Source: Holophagales bacterium UBA2201 (GTDB taxonomy: Bacteria; Acidobacteriota; Thermoanaerobaculia; UBA2201). Taken from it: 26,355 nt of DNA. Position numbers and translations under genes: made by a program. Where the stretch lies: assembly GCA_002327305.1 (NCBI GenBank), contig DCUZ01000090.1, positions 1-26,355 on the forward strand, in the 5' to 3' direction. This document shows positions 1-8,706 of the stretch, piece by piece (the stretch's first letter is position 1; every line of letters starts with the position of its first letter). The notes under the pieces were generated by a model. It saw only the letters and a list, made by a program, of their open reading frames with translations, did not search any database and was not told the origin of the DNA.

Positions 1-906
1 GGGCGGGTGGAGGGGCTGACCTTCCGCGCGGCCGCCTTCCTCAACCTGGGACGCGACCACCTGGACTTTCATCCCACCCTCGAGGACTACTTCGCCGCCA
101 AGCGGCGGATTTTCGACCACCTGGAGCCGGAGGGGACGGCGGTGCTGAACGCGGGGGACCAGCGGGTCCGCGCCATCGCCCTGCCCGGGCGCAGGGTCCT
201 GACCTTCGGCCTCGGGCCGGGCGCCGACATCCATCCCGGAAAATATGCCTTCTCGGAGCGCGGCACCGTGGGGAGCCTGGTGGTCTGCGGGACCGAAGTG
301 CCCATGACCAGCCCCCTTTTCGGTCTTCACAATCTGGAGAACATCCTCGCCGCGGCCGCCATCCTGACGGGGATGGGCAGGACGCCGGAGGGGATCGCGG
401 GGGCGCTGGCGTCGTTCCCCGGGGTGCCGGGGCGGCTGGAGCGGGTGGAGGCGGGGCAGAAGTTCCCCGTCTTCGTGGACTATGCCCACACCCCCGAGGG
501 GTTCCGCCTCGTCCTGGACGCCGTGCGCGAGGTGCTGGGAAAGAAACTGATCACCGTTTTCGGCTGTGGAGGGGACCGGGACAAGGGGAAGCGCCCCATG
601 ATGGGCGAGGCGGCGGGGCGCCTCTCGGAGATCGTCATCCTCACCGCCGACAACCCCCGCTCGGAGGACCCGGCGCAGATCTGCCGCGAGATCGCCGAGG
701 GGGTGTTCGCCGCGGGCCAGCAGAAAGTGCTCATCGTCCTCGACCGGGCCGAGGCCGTCCGCAAGGCCGTGCAGATGGCCAACCCCCACTTCGCCGTCCT
801 CCTCCTCGGCAAGGGACACGAGGACTATCAGATCGTCGGCGGGGTCAAGCACCCCTTCTCCGACCGGGACGAAGCCCTCAAGGCCCTGGGGGAACTGGCG
901 CGATGA
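1..906 (+). CDS. murE: UDP-MurNAc-tripeptide synthetase MurE, 5' truncated by window
   Basis: Adds the third residue, very probably meso-diaminopimelate, to UDP-MurNAc-L-Ala-D-Glu in the cytoplasm. The frame is open from the first base; homology begins mid-protein with the family's NLGRDHLDFH stretch (FTNLSRDHLD type), so the N-terminal and part of the ATP-binding domain lie outside the window. The GTG at position 7 is therefore internal, not a start. The Mur ligase C-terminal domain is complete: VDYAHTPEGF, FGCGGDRDKGKRPMMG and DNPRSEDP (about 646-669). DNPR with its arginine is the known signature of meso-DAP-adding MurE as opposed to lysine-adding enzymes. The end GKGHEDYQ is also typical. 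The stop overlaps the murF start as ATGA, so the two are probably translationally coupled. Confidence 0.96.
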   Translation, partial: GRVEGLTFRAAAFLNLGRDHLDFHPTLEDYFAAKRRIFDHLEPEGTAVLNAGDQRVRAIALPGRRVLTFGLGPGADIHPGKYAFSERGTVGSLVVCGTEVPMTSPLFGLHNLENILAAAAILTGMGRTPEGIAGALASFPGVPGRLERVEAGQKFPVFVDYAHTPEGFRLVLDAVREVLGKKLITVFGCGGDRDKGKRPMMGEAAGRLSEIVILTADNPRSEDPAQICREIAEGVFAAGQQKVLIVLDRAEAVRKAVQMANPHFAVLLLGKGHEDYQIVGGVKHPFSDRDEALKALGELAR

Positions 907-2252
907 AATTCACCCTCGCCGAGGCCGCCCGCTGGACGGGGGGGACGCTCCACGGCGCTTCCGTTCCCTGCGAGGGCGTCTGCGTCGATTCACGCGAGGC
1001 CCGTCCGGGCCTCCTCTTCGTGGCCCTCAAGGGGGAGCGGGCCGACGGGCACGATTTCGCCGCCTCGGCCCTCGAACGGGCCGCTGCCGCCCTGGTCGAG
1101 CGACCGGTGGTCGGGACCGGTCCCTGCCTGGTGGTTCCGGACGCCCTGAGGGCCCTTCAGGCGCTGGCCCGCCGCCTGCGTGACCGGGCGGACTTCACCG
1201 TTGCGGCCGTTACCGGAAGTTTGGGGAAGACCAGCGCCAAGGAACTGCTCCATGCGGCGCTGGCCTCCTTAGGTCCCGGGGCGGCCGCCTCCCCCGGCAA
1301 CTTCAACAGCCGCATCGGCCTTCCCCTCTCCGTGTGCAACCTCCCCGAGGAGACGGCCGTGGCGGTCCTGGAAATGGGGATCAACCAGCCGGGCGAAATG
1401 GCGGAACTGGGGGCCGTGGCCCCCCCCGACCTGGTCCTCTTCACGGGGGTGCACCCCGTTCACACCGAATTCTTCGGGACGCTGGAGACCATCGCCCGGG
1501 AGAAAGCCGCCCTGGCGGCGTTCATCCGTCCCGGAGGGGTCCTCGTCTATCCCGCGCAGGACCCCTACATGGCCCCCCTTCTGGACGGGCACCCCGACCG
1601 GAAGGTGACCTTCGGCCCCGGGGGCGCGGTGGACCTGAAGGTGACCCAGGACCGGGGATTTGCCGGAATGAGCGCCATTCTCGAGGGGCCGCGCCCCCTC
1701 GCCTTCGACCTGGACAACCCCTCCCTCCACCCCGGGACCGTTCTGGCGGCCGCCGCGGCCCTGATGGCCCTGGGGCGTCCCGTGGAGGCGGTGCTGGAGG
1801 CGGCGAAGCGGTACCGCCCCGTCGGCAACCGTCTGCGGCTCCGCAGGTCCCCGGGCGGGATCACCTGGGTGGACGACTGCTACAATGCCTCCCCCCGGGC
1901 CGTGGAGGTCCTCCTCGACCGGTTCCGCCGCACCCCCGCCGAAGGGAGAAAGGCGCTCGTCCTCGGGGACATGCTGGAACTGGGCCCCTTCGAGGCCCCG
2001 GCCCACCGGCAGGCCGGCGAGGAGGCCCTCGGCGTGGTGGAATTGCTGGTGGCCCTCGGCTCCCGCTCGGCGCTGGCCGCCCGGACCTTCGCCGCCGGCG
2101 GAGGGCGGGCCGTGGAATGCGATACCATCGAGGCGGTGGCGGACGCCCTGGGGGGCTTCCTGCGTCCCGGGGACTGGGTGGCGGTGAAGGGCTCCCGCGG
2201 CATGCGCCTCGAGAGGCTTTTCCCCCTGATGGAGGCGGTCGATGCTGTTTGA
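903..2252 (+). CDS. murF: UDP-MurNAc-tripeptide--D-Ala-D-Ala ligase MurF
   Basis: Joins D-Ala-D-Ala to the UDP-MurNAc-tripeptide, completing the pentapeptide precursor. At 449 residues it has normal length. Domains run in family order: N-terminal Mur ligase domain (about 1-95, with VDSREARPGLLFVAL), central ATPase domain with the P-loop TGSLGKTSAKE (about residues 104-114), ALEMGINQPGEM, and C-terminal domain with DDCYNASPRA and LGDMLELG. The P-loop reads GSLGKTS rather than the usual GSNGKTT, a tolerated variation. The ATG overlaps the murE stop by four bases (ATGA), and the gene end overlaps mraY by 11 bases. Confidence 0.96.
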   Translation: MKFTLAEAARWTGGTLHGASVPCEGVCVDSREARPGLLFVALKGERADGHDFAASALERAAAALVERPVVGTGPCLVVPDALRALQALARRLRDRADFTVAAVTGSLGKTSAKELLHAALASLGPGAAASPGNFNSRIGLPLSVCNLPEETAVAVLEMGINQPGEMAELGAVAPPDLVLFTGVHPVHTEFFGTLETIAREKAALAAFIRPGGVLVYPAQDPYMAPLLDGHPDRKVTFGPGGAVDLKVTQDRGFAGMSAILEGPRPLAFDLDNPSLHPGTVLAAAAALMALGRPVEAVLEAAKRYRPVGNRLRLRRSPGGITWVDDCYNASPRAVEVLLDRFRRTPAEGRKALVLGDMLELGPFEAPAHRQAGEEALGVVELLVALGSRSALAARTFAAGGGRAVECDTIEAVADALGGFLRPGDWVAVKGSRGMRLERLFPLMEAVDAV

Positions 2253-3300
2253 GCTCCTCCACGAGCCCCTCCGCCTCTTCTACTACCTGACCTTCCGCTC
2301 CTTCCTGGCCCTGGTCACCGCCTTCACCATTTGCCTGGCGCTGGGGCCGTGGTTCATCCGCACCATCCGGAAGTTCGAGTTCCTGCAGGAGATCCGCGAG
2401 GAGGGACCGGAGAACCACAGGGGCAAGGCCGGCACCCCGACGATGGGGGGCATCCTCATCGCTTTCGGGACGCTGGTCCCCACCCTCCTGTGGGCCGACC
2501 TCGGCAACTCCTTCGTCCAGACGGCCCTCCTGGCGTCCGTCCTCTTCGCCGTCATCGGCGGCTTCGACGACACCCTCAAGATCGTCCGCCGGAGCAACCG
2601 GGGGCTCACCACGCGGCAGAAGTTCGGCCTGCAGGTGGCGGGGACGCTGGGGCTCTTCGTCTTCGTGTGGTTCAAGTTCCCCTTCATCACCGTCTTCACC
2701 CTCCCCTTCTTCAAGGGGGTGCAGGCGGAGTTGGGGCTCCTCTACGGGGTGGTGTTCCTCCTGGTGGTGGTGGGCTCCTCCAACGCCGTGAACCTCACCG
2801 ACGGCCTGGACGGGCTGGCCACCGGCACCACGCTGATCGCCGCCGGCACCTTCTCGGTCTTCGCCTATGTCGCCGGCAACAAGATCACCGCCAACTACCT
2901 CCAGATCGCCTACATCCCCGGGGGCGGGGAACTGGCCGTGTTCTTCGCCGCCCTCGTCGGGAGCGCCCTGGGGTTCCTCTGGTACAACGCCCACCCCGCC
3001 GAGATGTTCATGGGGGACGTGGGGTCGCTGATGATCGGCGGGGCCATCGGGACCGCCGCCTGCATCCTCAAGATGGAGATCGTCCTCTTCTTCGTGGGCG
3101 GCCTCTTCGTGGCGGAGGCCCTCTCGGTCATCATCCAGGTGGCCTCCTACAAGTCGCGCGGGAAGCGGGTGTTCCGCATGGCGCCCCTCCACCACCACTT
3201 CGAGAAGGCCGGCTGGTCCGAGACCAAGGTGGTGATCCGGTTCTGGATCGTCGCCGTCCTGTGCGCCCTGGCCGGGCTGGCGACCCTGAAACTGCGATGA
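2242..3300 (+). CDS. mraY: Phospho-MurNAc-pentapeptide transferase MraY
   Basis: Integral membrane enzyme that transfers phospho-MurNAc-pentapeptide onto undecaprenyl phosphate, making lipid I on the inner face of the membrane. The 352-residue product has about ten hydrophobic segments. Diagnostic family motifs are all visible: GTPTMGGILI near residue 70, GGFDDTLKI with the conserved aspartate pair, NLTDGLDGLATG, MFMGDVGSL, and the C-terminal cytoplasmic APLHHHFEKAGWSE. The ATG at 2242 lies inside the murF end (11-base overlap). The stop overlaps the murD start (ATGA). It belongs to the continuous dcw operon. Confidence 0.97.
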   Translation: MLFELLHEPLRLFYYLTFRSFLALVTAFTICLALGPWFIRTIRKFEFLQEIREEGPENHRGKAGTPTMGGILIAFGTLVPTLLWADLGNSFVQTALLASVLFAVIGGFDDTLKIVRRSNRGLTTRQKFGLQVAGTLGLFVFVWFKFPFITVFTLPFFKGVQAELGLLYGVVFLLVVVGSSNAVNLTDGLDGLATGTTLIAAGTFSVFAYVAGNKITANYLQIAYIPGGGELAVFFAALVGSALGFLWYNAHPAEMFMGDVGSLMIGGAIGTAACILKMEIVLFFVGGLFVAEALSVIIQVASYKSRGKRVFRMAPLHHHFEKAGWSETKVVIRFWIVAVLCALAGLATLKLR

Positions 3301-4577
3301 TCGTTGTCATGGGCTACGGGCGGAGCGGCCGGGCGGCGGCCGCGCAGTTGAGCCGGATGGGGGTCGCGGCGGTGGTGACCGACGCGCGCGACCCGGCGGA
3401 CGCCCCCCGCTTTCCCGGCCTGGGCTACCACTTCGGCGGCCACCCCCCGGAACTGCTGGAGGGGGCCTCGCTGGTGATCGTCTCTCCCGGCGTCCCGTGG
3501 GAACACCCGTTCCTGGAGGCGGCCCGGGAGCGCGGCATCGCCGTCACGAGCGAGGTGGAATGGGCGGGCCAGCAGGTGAGGGGGGTGAAGGCGGGGATCA
3601 CCGGTTCCAACGGCAAGTCCACCGTGACGCGGATGGTGCGCGACATCCTCCTCGCGGCCGGGCACCCGGCGGCCGAGGCCGCGAACGCGGGCGTGGCCCT
3701 CTCCGATCACATCGGGTCCGCCGCCCACACCCACTTCGTCCTGGAACTCTCCACCTTCCAACTGGAGGGGATGCGCCTGCCCCTCCTGAACGCGGCGGTC
3801 CTCCTCAACATCACCCCCGACCATCTGGACCGCCATCCGTCGTTCGAGGCCTACGCGGCCCTCAAGCGGCGCATCTTCGATCTTCTCCTTCCGGGAGGGG
3901 TGGCCGTGGCGCCCCAGGGACTGGAGGCCGGTCCTGGGGCGCTCACCTTCGGCCCCGGCCCGGGCGCCGACCTGCTCATGGAGCCCGGGCGCCTGGTCCA
4001 CCGGGGCGCGACCGTCCTTGACCGGTCGGCCTTCCCCCTGCCGGGGGAGCACAACTGGGCCAACGCCGCCGCCGCCGCCCTGACCGCCATCGCCCTGGGG
4101 ATCGACGGGAGCGCGGTGCGCGCCGCCCTCGAAGGGTTCCGGGGGCTGGAGCACCGCATGGAGCCGGTGGCGGGGGCCGACGGCCTGCGCTACATCAACG
4201 ATTCCAAGGGGACCAACGTGGACGCCGTGGCGGCCGCACTCACGGGGGTGCCCGCCGGAAGGACGGTCCTCATCCTGGGCGGGCGGGACAAGCACGGGGC
4301 CTTCGGGCGCCTGCGCGGCGCCGTGGAGCGCGCCTGCAGGGCGGTGTTCTGCATCGGGGAGGCGGGACCGGCCATCGCCGGGCAGTTGGCGGGGATCGCC
4401 GTCCCCCTGCGCGTGGCGCGCGACCTGGAGGCGGTGTTCGCCGCCCTTCCCGAAACGGCCTCCCCCGGCGATACCGTCCTCCTGTCGCCCGGGTGCGCCT
4501 CCTTCGACCAGTACGCCGACTTCATGGAGCGGGGCCGCCATTTCAAGGCCCTGGCGGAACGATGCCGCGCAAACTGA
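3297..4577 (+). CDS. murD: UDP-MurNAc-L-alanine--D-glutamate ligase MurD
   Basis: Adds D-glutamate to UDP-MurNAc-L-Ala. The start is the ATG at 3297 that overlaps the mraY TGA; it gives MIVVMGYGRSG, the Rossmann-like first domain that binds UDP. The product is 426 residues, close to the usual 430-450. The P-loop GITGSNGKST is seen near residue 100, then LNITPDHLDRHPSFEAY, the central GEHNWANAAAA, and the C-terminal NDSKGTN and LGGRDKHG motifs. These place it in MurD rather than MurC, E or F. The frame is also open far upstream of 3297, but that part is only an out-of-frame reading of mraY. The end overlaps ftsW by 16 bases. Confidence 0.96.
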   Translation: MIVVMGYGRSGRAAAAQLSRMGVAAVVTDARDPADAPRFPGLGYHFGGHPPELLEGASLVIVSPGVPWEHPFLEAARERGIAVTSEVEWAGQQVRGVKAGITGSNGKSTVTRMVRDILLAAGHPAAEAANAGVALSDHIGSAAHTHFVLELSTFQLEGMRLPLLNAAVLLNITPDHLDRHPSFEAYAALKRRIFDLLLPGGVAVAPQGLEAGPGALTFGPGPGADLLMEPGRLVHRGATVLDRSAFPLPGEHNWANAAAAALTAIALGIDGSAVRAALEGFRGLEHRMEPVAGADGLRYINDSKGTNVDAVAAALTGVPAGRTVLILGGRDKHGAFGRLRGAVERACRAVFCIGEAGPAIAGQLAGIAVPLRVARDLEAVFAALPETASPGDTVLLSPGCASFDQYADFMERGRHFKALAERCRAN

Positions 4578-5611
4578 AACCCGATGCGTGGATCGCCGCC
4601 GCCGCCCTGGCCCTCCTGGTTGCGGGGGTGCTCAATGTCACCTCCTCCGCCGGGGTGATCATCCAGGGGAGCACCGTGGCGTTCATTACCCGGCAGATCG
4701 TCCTCTCCCTCTTCTGCGCCGCCGCCCTTTTCGCCTTCATGCGCTTCGATGTCCGTCCCGTCCTGCGGCATCCCTATTTCCCTTGGCTGTACTGGGCCGC
4801 GACGGCGGCCCTGGCGTTCCTCTTCCTCCTCCCCGCGTACAAGGAGGTCCACCGGTTCGTGAAGCTCGGGGGGTTCCTCCTCCAGCCCTCCGAGTTCGCC
4901 AAGATCATCGTCGTCCTGATGGTGGCCCGCCTGCTGGCCGAGCGCGAATACCGGGAGGCGCTGGTCCCGGTGGGGACCCACCTGGCCATCCCCTTCCTCC
5001 TCATCCTCCTGGAGCCCGACCTGGGCATCTCCGGCCTCCTTTTGGTGACCGTCTTCGCCATGGCGCTCCTCAAGGGGATGCCCTGGCGGCAGGTGGCCCT
5101 CGCCGCCGCGGCGGGGACCCTGGTGGTGGCGGTGGCCATCGCCGCGGTGGGATACCGGATGGACCGCCTGCAGAAGTTCGTCGCCGGGACGGAGGAGCAG
5201 ACCCTCTCCGCCAAGATCGCCCTCGGCTCAGGGGGGCTCTTCGGCAAGGGGATCGGCGGGAGCCATCAGAAGTTCTTCTACCTGTCCAAGCCCCACACCG
5301 ACTTCGCCTATGCCATCCTGGGGGAGGAGTTCGGCCTCGCCGGCACCCTCTTCATCCTGGGGCTCTACGGCGTCATCTTCTGGCGGGGGCTGGCCCTGGC
5401 CCGGGCGCTGGGGGGGAGCGTGGAGGGGTACGCCGCCTTCGGCCTGACGCTCCTGCTCACCATCCAGGCCTTCATCCACATCTCCGTCAACGTCAACATC
5501 GTCCCCCCCAAGGGGATCACCCTGCCGTTCGTCTCCTACGGGGGGTCGTCCCTGCTGGCCTCCACCCTCCTGGTGGGGATCCTCCTCTCCCTTTCGATGA
5601 GGCGGCCATGA
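4562..5611 (+). CDS. ftsW: SEDS-family peptidoglycan glycosyltransferase FtsW
   Basis: Polytopic septal peptidoglycan polymerase of the SEDS family, which works with a class B PBP (FtsI, not in this window). The ATG at 4562 overlaps the end of murD and gives a 349-residue protein; the frame is open farther upstream, but only as a shadow of murD. About ten membrane segments are present. Family motifs seen are FVKLGGFLLQPSEFAKI, LEPDLGISGLL, SKPHTDFAYAILGEEFGLAG and the C-terminal PPKGITLPFVSYGGSSLLA. Position between murD and murG supports FtsW over RodA. It is shorter than many FtsW because it lacks a long cytoplasmic N-terminus. The stop overlaps murG (ATGA). Confidence 0.94.
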   Translation: MPRKLKPDAWIAAAALALLVAGVLNVTSSAGVIIQGSTVAFITRQIVLSLFCAAALFAFMRFDVRPVLRHPYFPWLYWAATAALAFLFLLPAYKEVHRFVKLGGFLLQPSEFAKIIVVLMVARLLAEREYREALVPVGTHLAIPFLLILLEPDLGISGLLLVTVFAMALLKGMPWRQVALAAAAGTLVVAVAIAAVGYRMDRLQKFVAGTEEQTLSAKIALGSGGLFGKGIGGSHQKFFYLSKPHTDFAYAILGEEFGLAGTLFILGLYGVIFWRGLALARALGGSVEGYAAFGLTLLLTIQAFIHISVNVNIVPPKGITLPFVSYGGSSLLASTLLVGILLSLSMRRP

Positions 5612-6675
5612 GCGGCGCGGTCATCCTCGCGGGGGGGGGCACCGGCGGCCACCTGTTCCCGGCCCTGGCCGTGGCCCGCGCCCTCGGCCTGCCCGTGGTC
5701 TTCATCGGCAGCCTCTACGGGATGGAGCGCGACCTGGTGCCCCGGCACGGCTTCCCCTTCCGGGGCCTGCCGATTCGGGGGTTTGTCGGGGTCCCGGCGT
5801 GGAAGCAGGCCGCCCGCCTGCCCATGCTGGCGTGGTCCCTCGTCCGCGCCCTCCTCCACTTCCTCGCCCTGCGCCCCCGGGTCGTCCTGGGGTTCGGCGG
5901 GTACGCCAGCGTTCCCGCCCTGGCCTGGGCCCGGTTCCTCCGGGTCCCCTACTTCCTCCAGGAGCAGAACTCGGTCCCCGGGGTGGTGACCCGCCGGTTC
6001 GCCGCCGGAGCGCGAGCCGTGTTCACCGCCTACCCGGACCTTCCCCTGGCCGGGACGCAGGTCCTGACGGGCAATCCGGTGCGGGAGGAGATCCGCGCGG
6101 TGCCGCCGCTGGAGGCGCCTCGGCCTCCCCTGCGGGTGCTGGTGCTGGGGGGGAGCCAGGGAGCGGGGTTCCTCAACCGCCTCTTTGCGGAGGCCGCCCC
6201 GGCGCTGGCCGGTCTTTCGGTGGAACTGCTCCACCAGACGGGGCCGAGGGAGGAAGAGGCGGTGCGCGCGGCCTACGCCGCCGCCGGTCTCGGGGCCCGG
6301 ACCGCGGTTTTCATCGACCGGATGGACGAGGCCTACGCCTGGGCCCACCTGGTGGTGTGCCGCTCGGGGGCCATGACCGTGGCCGAGGTGACCGCCGCGG
6401 GGCGCCCGGCGCACTTTGTCCCCTTCGCCGGCGCGACGCACGGCCACCAGCTGCACAACGCCCGCTCCCTCTCCGGCCGCGGAGCGGCATTTCTCACCGA
6501 GGAGCGGGACATGACGCCGGGGCGGCTGGAGGCCTTCCTGCGGGAAGTCCTCGCCGACCCTGAAGCGCTGGCCGCCATGAGCCGGCGTCTCAAGGCCCTG
6601 GACGACCCCGGCGGGCTCGCCCGCATCTGCGAGGCCCTTCGCCGGGCCGCGGGAGGGAACCATGAACTTCCATAA
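5608..6675 (+). CDS. murG: UDP-GlcNAc: lipid I GlcNAc transferase MurG
   Basis: Peripheral membrane GT-B glycosyltransferase that adds GlcNAc to lipid I, forming lipid II. The start at 5608 (ATGA overlap with ftsW) gives MSGAVILAGGGTGGHLFPALA, carrying the N-terminal glycine-rich loop GGTGGH. Later motifs are GFGGYASVPAL, LQEQNSVPG, TGNPVREEI, VLGGSQGA, the second-domain CRSGAMTVAEVTAAGRPA and PFAGATHGHQ, all diagnostic for MurG. The product has 355 residues, the family norm. The end overlaps the murC start by 14 bases, and the murC ribosome binding site (GGGAGGG near 6651) lies within murG. Confidence 0.97.
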   Translation: MSGAVILAGGGTGGHLFPALAVARALGLPVVFIGSLYGMERDLVPRHGFPFRGLPIRGFVGVPAWKQAARLPMLAWSLVRALLHFLALRPRVVLGFGGYASVPALAWARFLRVPYFLQEQNSVPGVVTRRFAAGARAVFTAYPDLPLAGTQVLTGNPVREEIRAVPPLEAPRPPLRVLVLGGSQGAGFLNRLFAEAAPALAGLSVELLHQTGPREEEAVRAAYAAAGLGARTAVFIDRMDEAYAWAHLVVCRSGAMTVAEVTAAGRPAHFVPFAGATHGHQLHNARSLSGRGAAFLTEERDMTPGRLEAFLREVLADPEALAAMSRRLKALDDPGGLARICEALRRAAGGNHELP

Positions 6676-8035
6676 GGTCAAGCGCATCCACTTCGTCGGT
6701 ATCGGGGGAACCGGCATGTGCGGCATGGCGGAGATCCTCCACGCGATGGGGTTCGAGGTCACCGGCTGCGATCGCGCCGGTTCCCCCGCGGTGGACCATC
6801 TCACCTCCCTGGGGATCCCGGTGGCGGTGGGGCACAATCCGGAGCACGCCAAGGGGGTCCAGGTGATGGTCTATTCCTCCGCCGTCCCCCCCGACCATCC
6901 CGAACTGGCCGCCGCGGCGACCCTCAACATCCCCGTCATCAAGCGGGCCGAGATGCTGGCGCAGATGGTCCGGCTGGGGTTTTCCATCGCGGTGGCCGGG
7001 ACCCACGGCAAGACCACCACCACCTCCCTCATCGGCCACCTCTTCACCGTCCTGGGCCAGGACCCCACCGTCATCGTCGGTGGGCGCGTCAAGAGCTTCC
7101 CCGGGCACGCCCGCCTGGGGAAGGGGCGCCACTTCGTGGTGGAGGCCGACGAATACGACAAATCGTTCCTGTGGCTCCTCCCCGACATCGCCGTCCTCAC
7201 CACCGTGGACGCCGATCATCTGGACACCTACGGCGACTTCTCCAGCGTCTGCTCCGCCTTCCTCCAGTTCGCCCAGAAGGTCCCCTTCTACGGATCGATC
7301 GTCCTGCGCCTCGACGACCCCCACCAGCGGCAGATGATCCCGTCGCTCAACCGGCAGATCGTCACCTACGGCTTCACCCCGCAGGCCGACTACTTCGTCC
7401 ACACCCTCGCCCCCGGGGCCCGGGGGATGCGCTTTCAGCTCACGGCCCGGGAGCGGACCCATCCCGCCTTCGTCCCCCTCTTCGGGGAGCACAACGTGGC
7501 CAACGCCGCGGCGGCGCTGGCGGTGGCGGCGGAACTGGACCTCCCCCTGGAGCCGGCCGTCAAGGCGCTGGAGACCTTCCCCGGCGTGGCCCGGAGGTTC
7601 GACCTGGTGGGGGAGTGGAACGGGGCGCAGGTGGTGGACGATTACGCCCACCACCCGGCCGAGATCGAGGCCACCCTCAAGGGGGCGCGCCTGGCGTTCC
7701 CCGGCAAGCGCCTGGTGGCGGTGTTCCAGCCCCACCTGTATTCGCGGACAAGGGACTTCGTCCAGAAGTTCGCCAACGCCCTCTTCAATGCCGACGTCCT
7801 GGTGGTGACGAAGATCTACCCGGCCCGCGAGGAGCCCCTCCCCGGGGTCTCGGGGGAGAACATCGTCACCCTGGCCCGGCAGATGGGGCACAAACAGGCC
7901 TATTACCTCGAGGAGTTCGACGACGCCCGGACCTTCCTCGGGGACTACGCCCTGCCCGAGGCGGTCGTGCTGACGCTCGGGGCGGGGGACATCACCCACT
8001 TCGCCCGTTCGCTGGCGGAAGGAGGTCGACCATGA
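6662..8035 (+). CDS. murC: UDP-N-acetylmuramate--L-alanine ligase MurC
   Basis: Starts the peptide stem by adding L-alanine to UDP-MurNAc. At 457 residues it has the normal length. Visible motifs are the N-terminal HFVGIGGTGMCGMAEIL, the P-loop VAGTHGKTTTTSLI (about residues 112-125), EADEYDKSF, LTTVDADHLD, FGEHNVANAAAAL, VDDYAHHPAEIEATL and FQPHLYSRT. The ATG is preceded by GGGAGGG. The gene ends in an ATGA overlap with ftsQ, with no murB or ddl between. Elsewhere murB often follows murC, so MurB must be supplied from another locus or be fused elsewhere. Confidence 0.97.
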   Translation: MNFHKVKRIHFVGIGGTGMCGMAEILHAMGFEVTGCDRAGSPAVDHLTSLGIPVAVGHNPEHAKGVQVMVYSSAVPPDHPELAAAATLNIPVIKRAEMLAQMVRLGFSIAVAGTHGKTTTTSLIGHLFTVLGQDPTVIVGGRVKSFPGHARLGKGRHFVVEADEYDKSFLWLLPDIAVLTTVDADHLDTYGDFSSVCSAFLQFAQKVPFYGSIVLRLDDPHQRQMIPSLNRQIVTYGFTPQADYFVHTLAPGARGMRFQLTARERTHPAFVPLFGEHNVANAAAALAVAAELDLPLEPAVKALETFPGVARRFDLVGEWNGAQVVDDYAHHPAEIEATLKGARLAFPGKRLVAVFQPHLYSRTRDFVQKFANALFNADVLVVTKIYPAREEPLPGVSGENIVTLARQMGHKQAYYLEEFDDARTFLGDYALPEAVVLTLGAGDITHFARSLAEGGRP

Positions 8036-8697
8036 TCCGTAAACGGCGGCGCACCTCGACCCTGCTGGGGGTCCTGTTCCTCACCTGCGTTCCCCTCTTC
8101 CTGCTCCAGTCGCGCCTGTTCGCGGTGCGCGCCGTGGAGGTGCGGGGCCTTCCCGCGGACGAGGAGGAACAGCTCCGCCCGCTGACGCGGGCCCTTGAGG
8201 GGCGCAATCTCCTCTCCCTGAAACTGGACGACGCCGCCCGGGCCCTCGAGGCCGCGGGATGGGTGCATGACCTGCACATCCGCAAGGTGCTCCCCTCCCG
8301 CCTCGAGATCACCGCAAGGTCCCGGCGGCCCGTGGCGCTCTTCGTCGGGGCCGGGGGCGAGGCCCTGGTGGACCCCTCCGGGACCCTCTACTGCGGCCCG
8401 CCCCCCCCGAACCCCTGCCTGGTGCTGACCGGCGAGGCACGCCACCCGGCGGTCCGGGCCCTGGCCGCCTTCCTGGCCCGGTCGGAGGGGCTGGAGCGGC
8501 GGTTCGCCGGCGCCCACGTGGCCCCCGACGGCGAGGTGCGCCTTCTCGACCGCCGCGGTCACTGGCTCACCGTGGACCTCGCCACGGCCTCCGAATGCCT
8601 GGCCCTCTTCGAGACGCTCCTGGAGGAGTGCCCGGGATACGCCTCCGCGGAGGCCGTGGACATCCGCCGGGCGGGCCGCTTTGTCATCACGGGATAA
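8032..8697 (+). CDS. ftsQ: Cell division protein FtsQ (POTRA domain)
   Basis: Bitopic division protein that links early and late divisome parts. The ATG at 8032 has a consensus ribosome site AAGGAGGT five bases upstream and overlaps the murC stop. The 221-residue product begins with a basic cytoplasmic patch (IRKRRRTS), then one membrane segment (about residues 12-29). Next comes a POTRA-like domain beginning VRAVEVRGLPADEEEQLRPL, containing LEAAGWVHDLHIRKVLPSRLEI, where the W-V-x-x-(2)-I-R-K-x-x-P-x-x-L-E-I pattern is typical for FtsQ/DivIB. A FtsQ beta-domain follows. Sequence conservation is low as usual for the family, so position between murC and ftsA contributes to the call. It is shorter than enterobacterial FtsQ (about 276). 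Confidence 0.9.
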   Translation: MIRKRRRTSTLLGVLFLTCVPLFLLQSRLFAVRAVEVRGLPADEEEQLRPLTRALEGRNLLSLKLDDAARALEAAGWVHDLHIRKVLPSRLEITARSRRPVALFVGAGGEALVDPSGTLYCGPPPPNPCLVLTGEARHPAVRALAAFLARSEGLERRFAGAHVAPDGEVRLLDRRGHWLTVDLATASECLALFETLLEECPGYASAEAVDIRRAGRFVITG

Positions 8698-8706
8698 GGA
8701 GGGAGC

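Noticed and set aside
7..9. GTG as the murE start
   Set aside because: Homology shows this is in mid-protein; the N-terminal domain lies outside the window.
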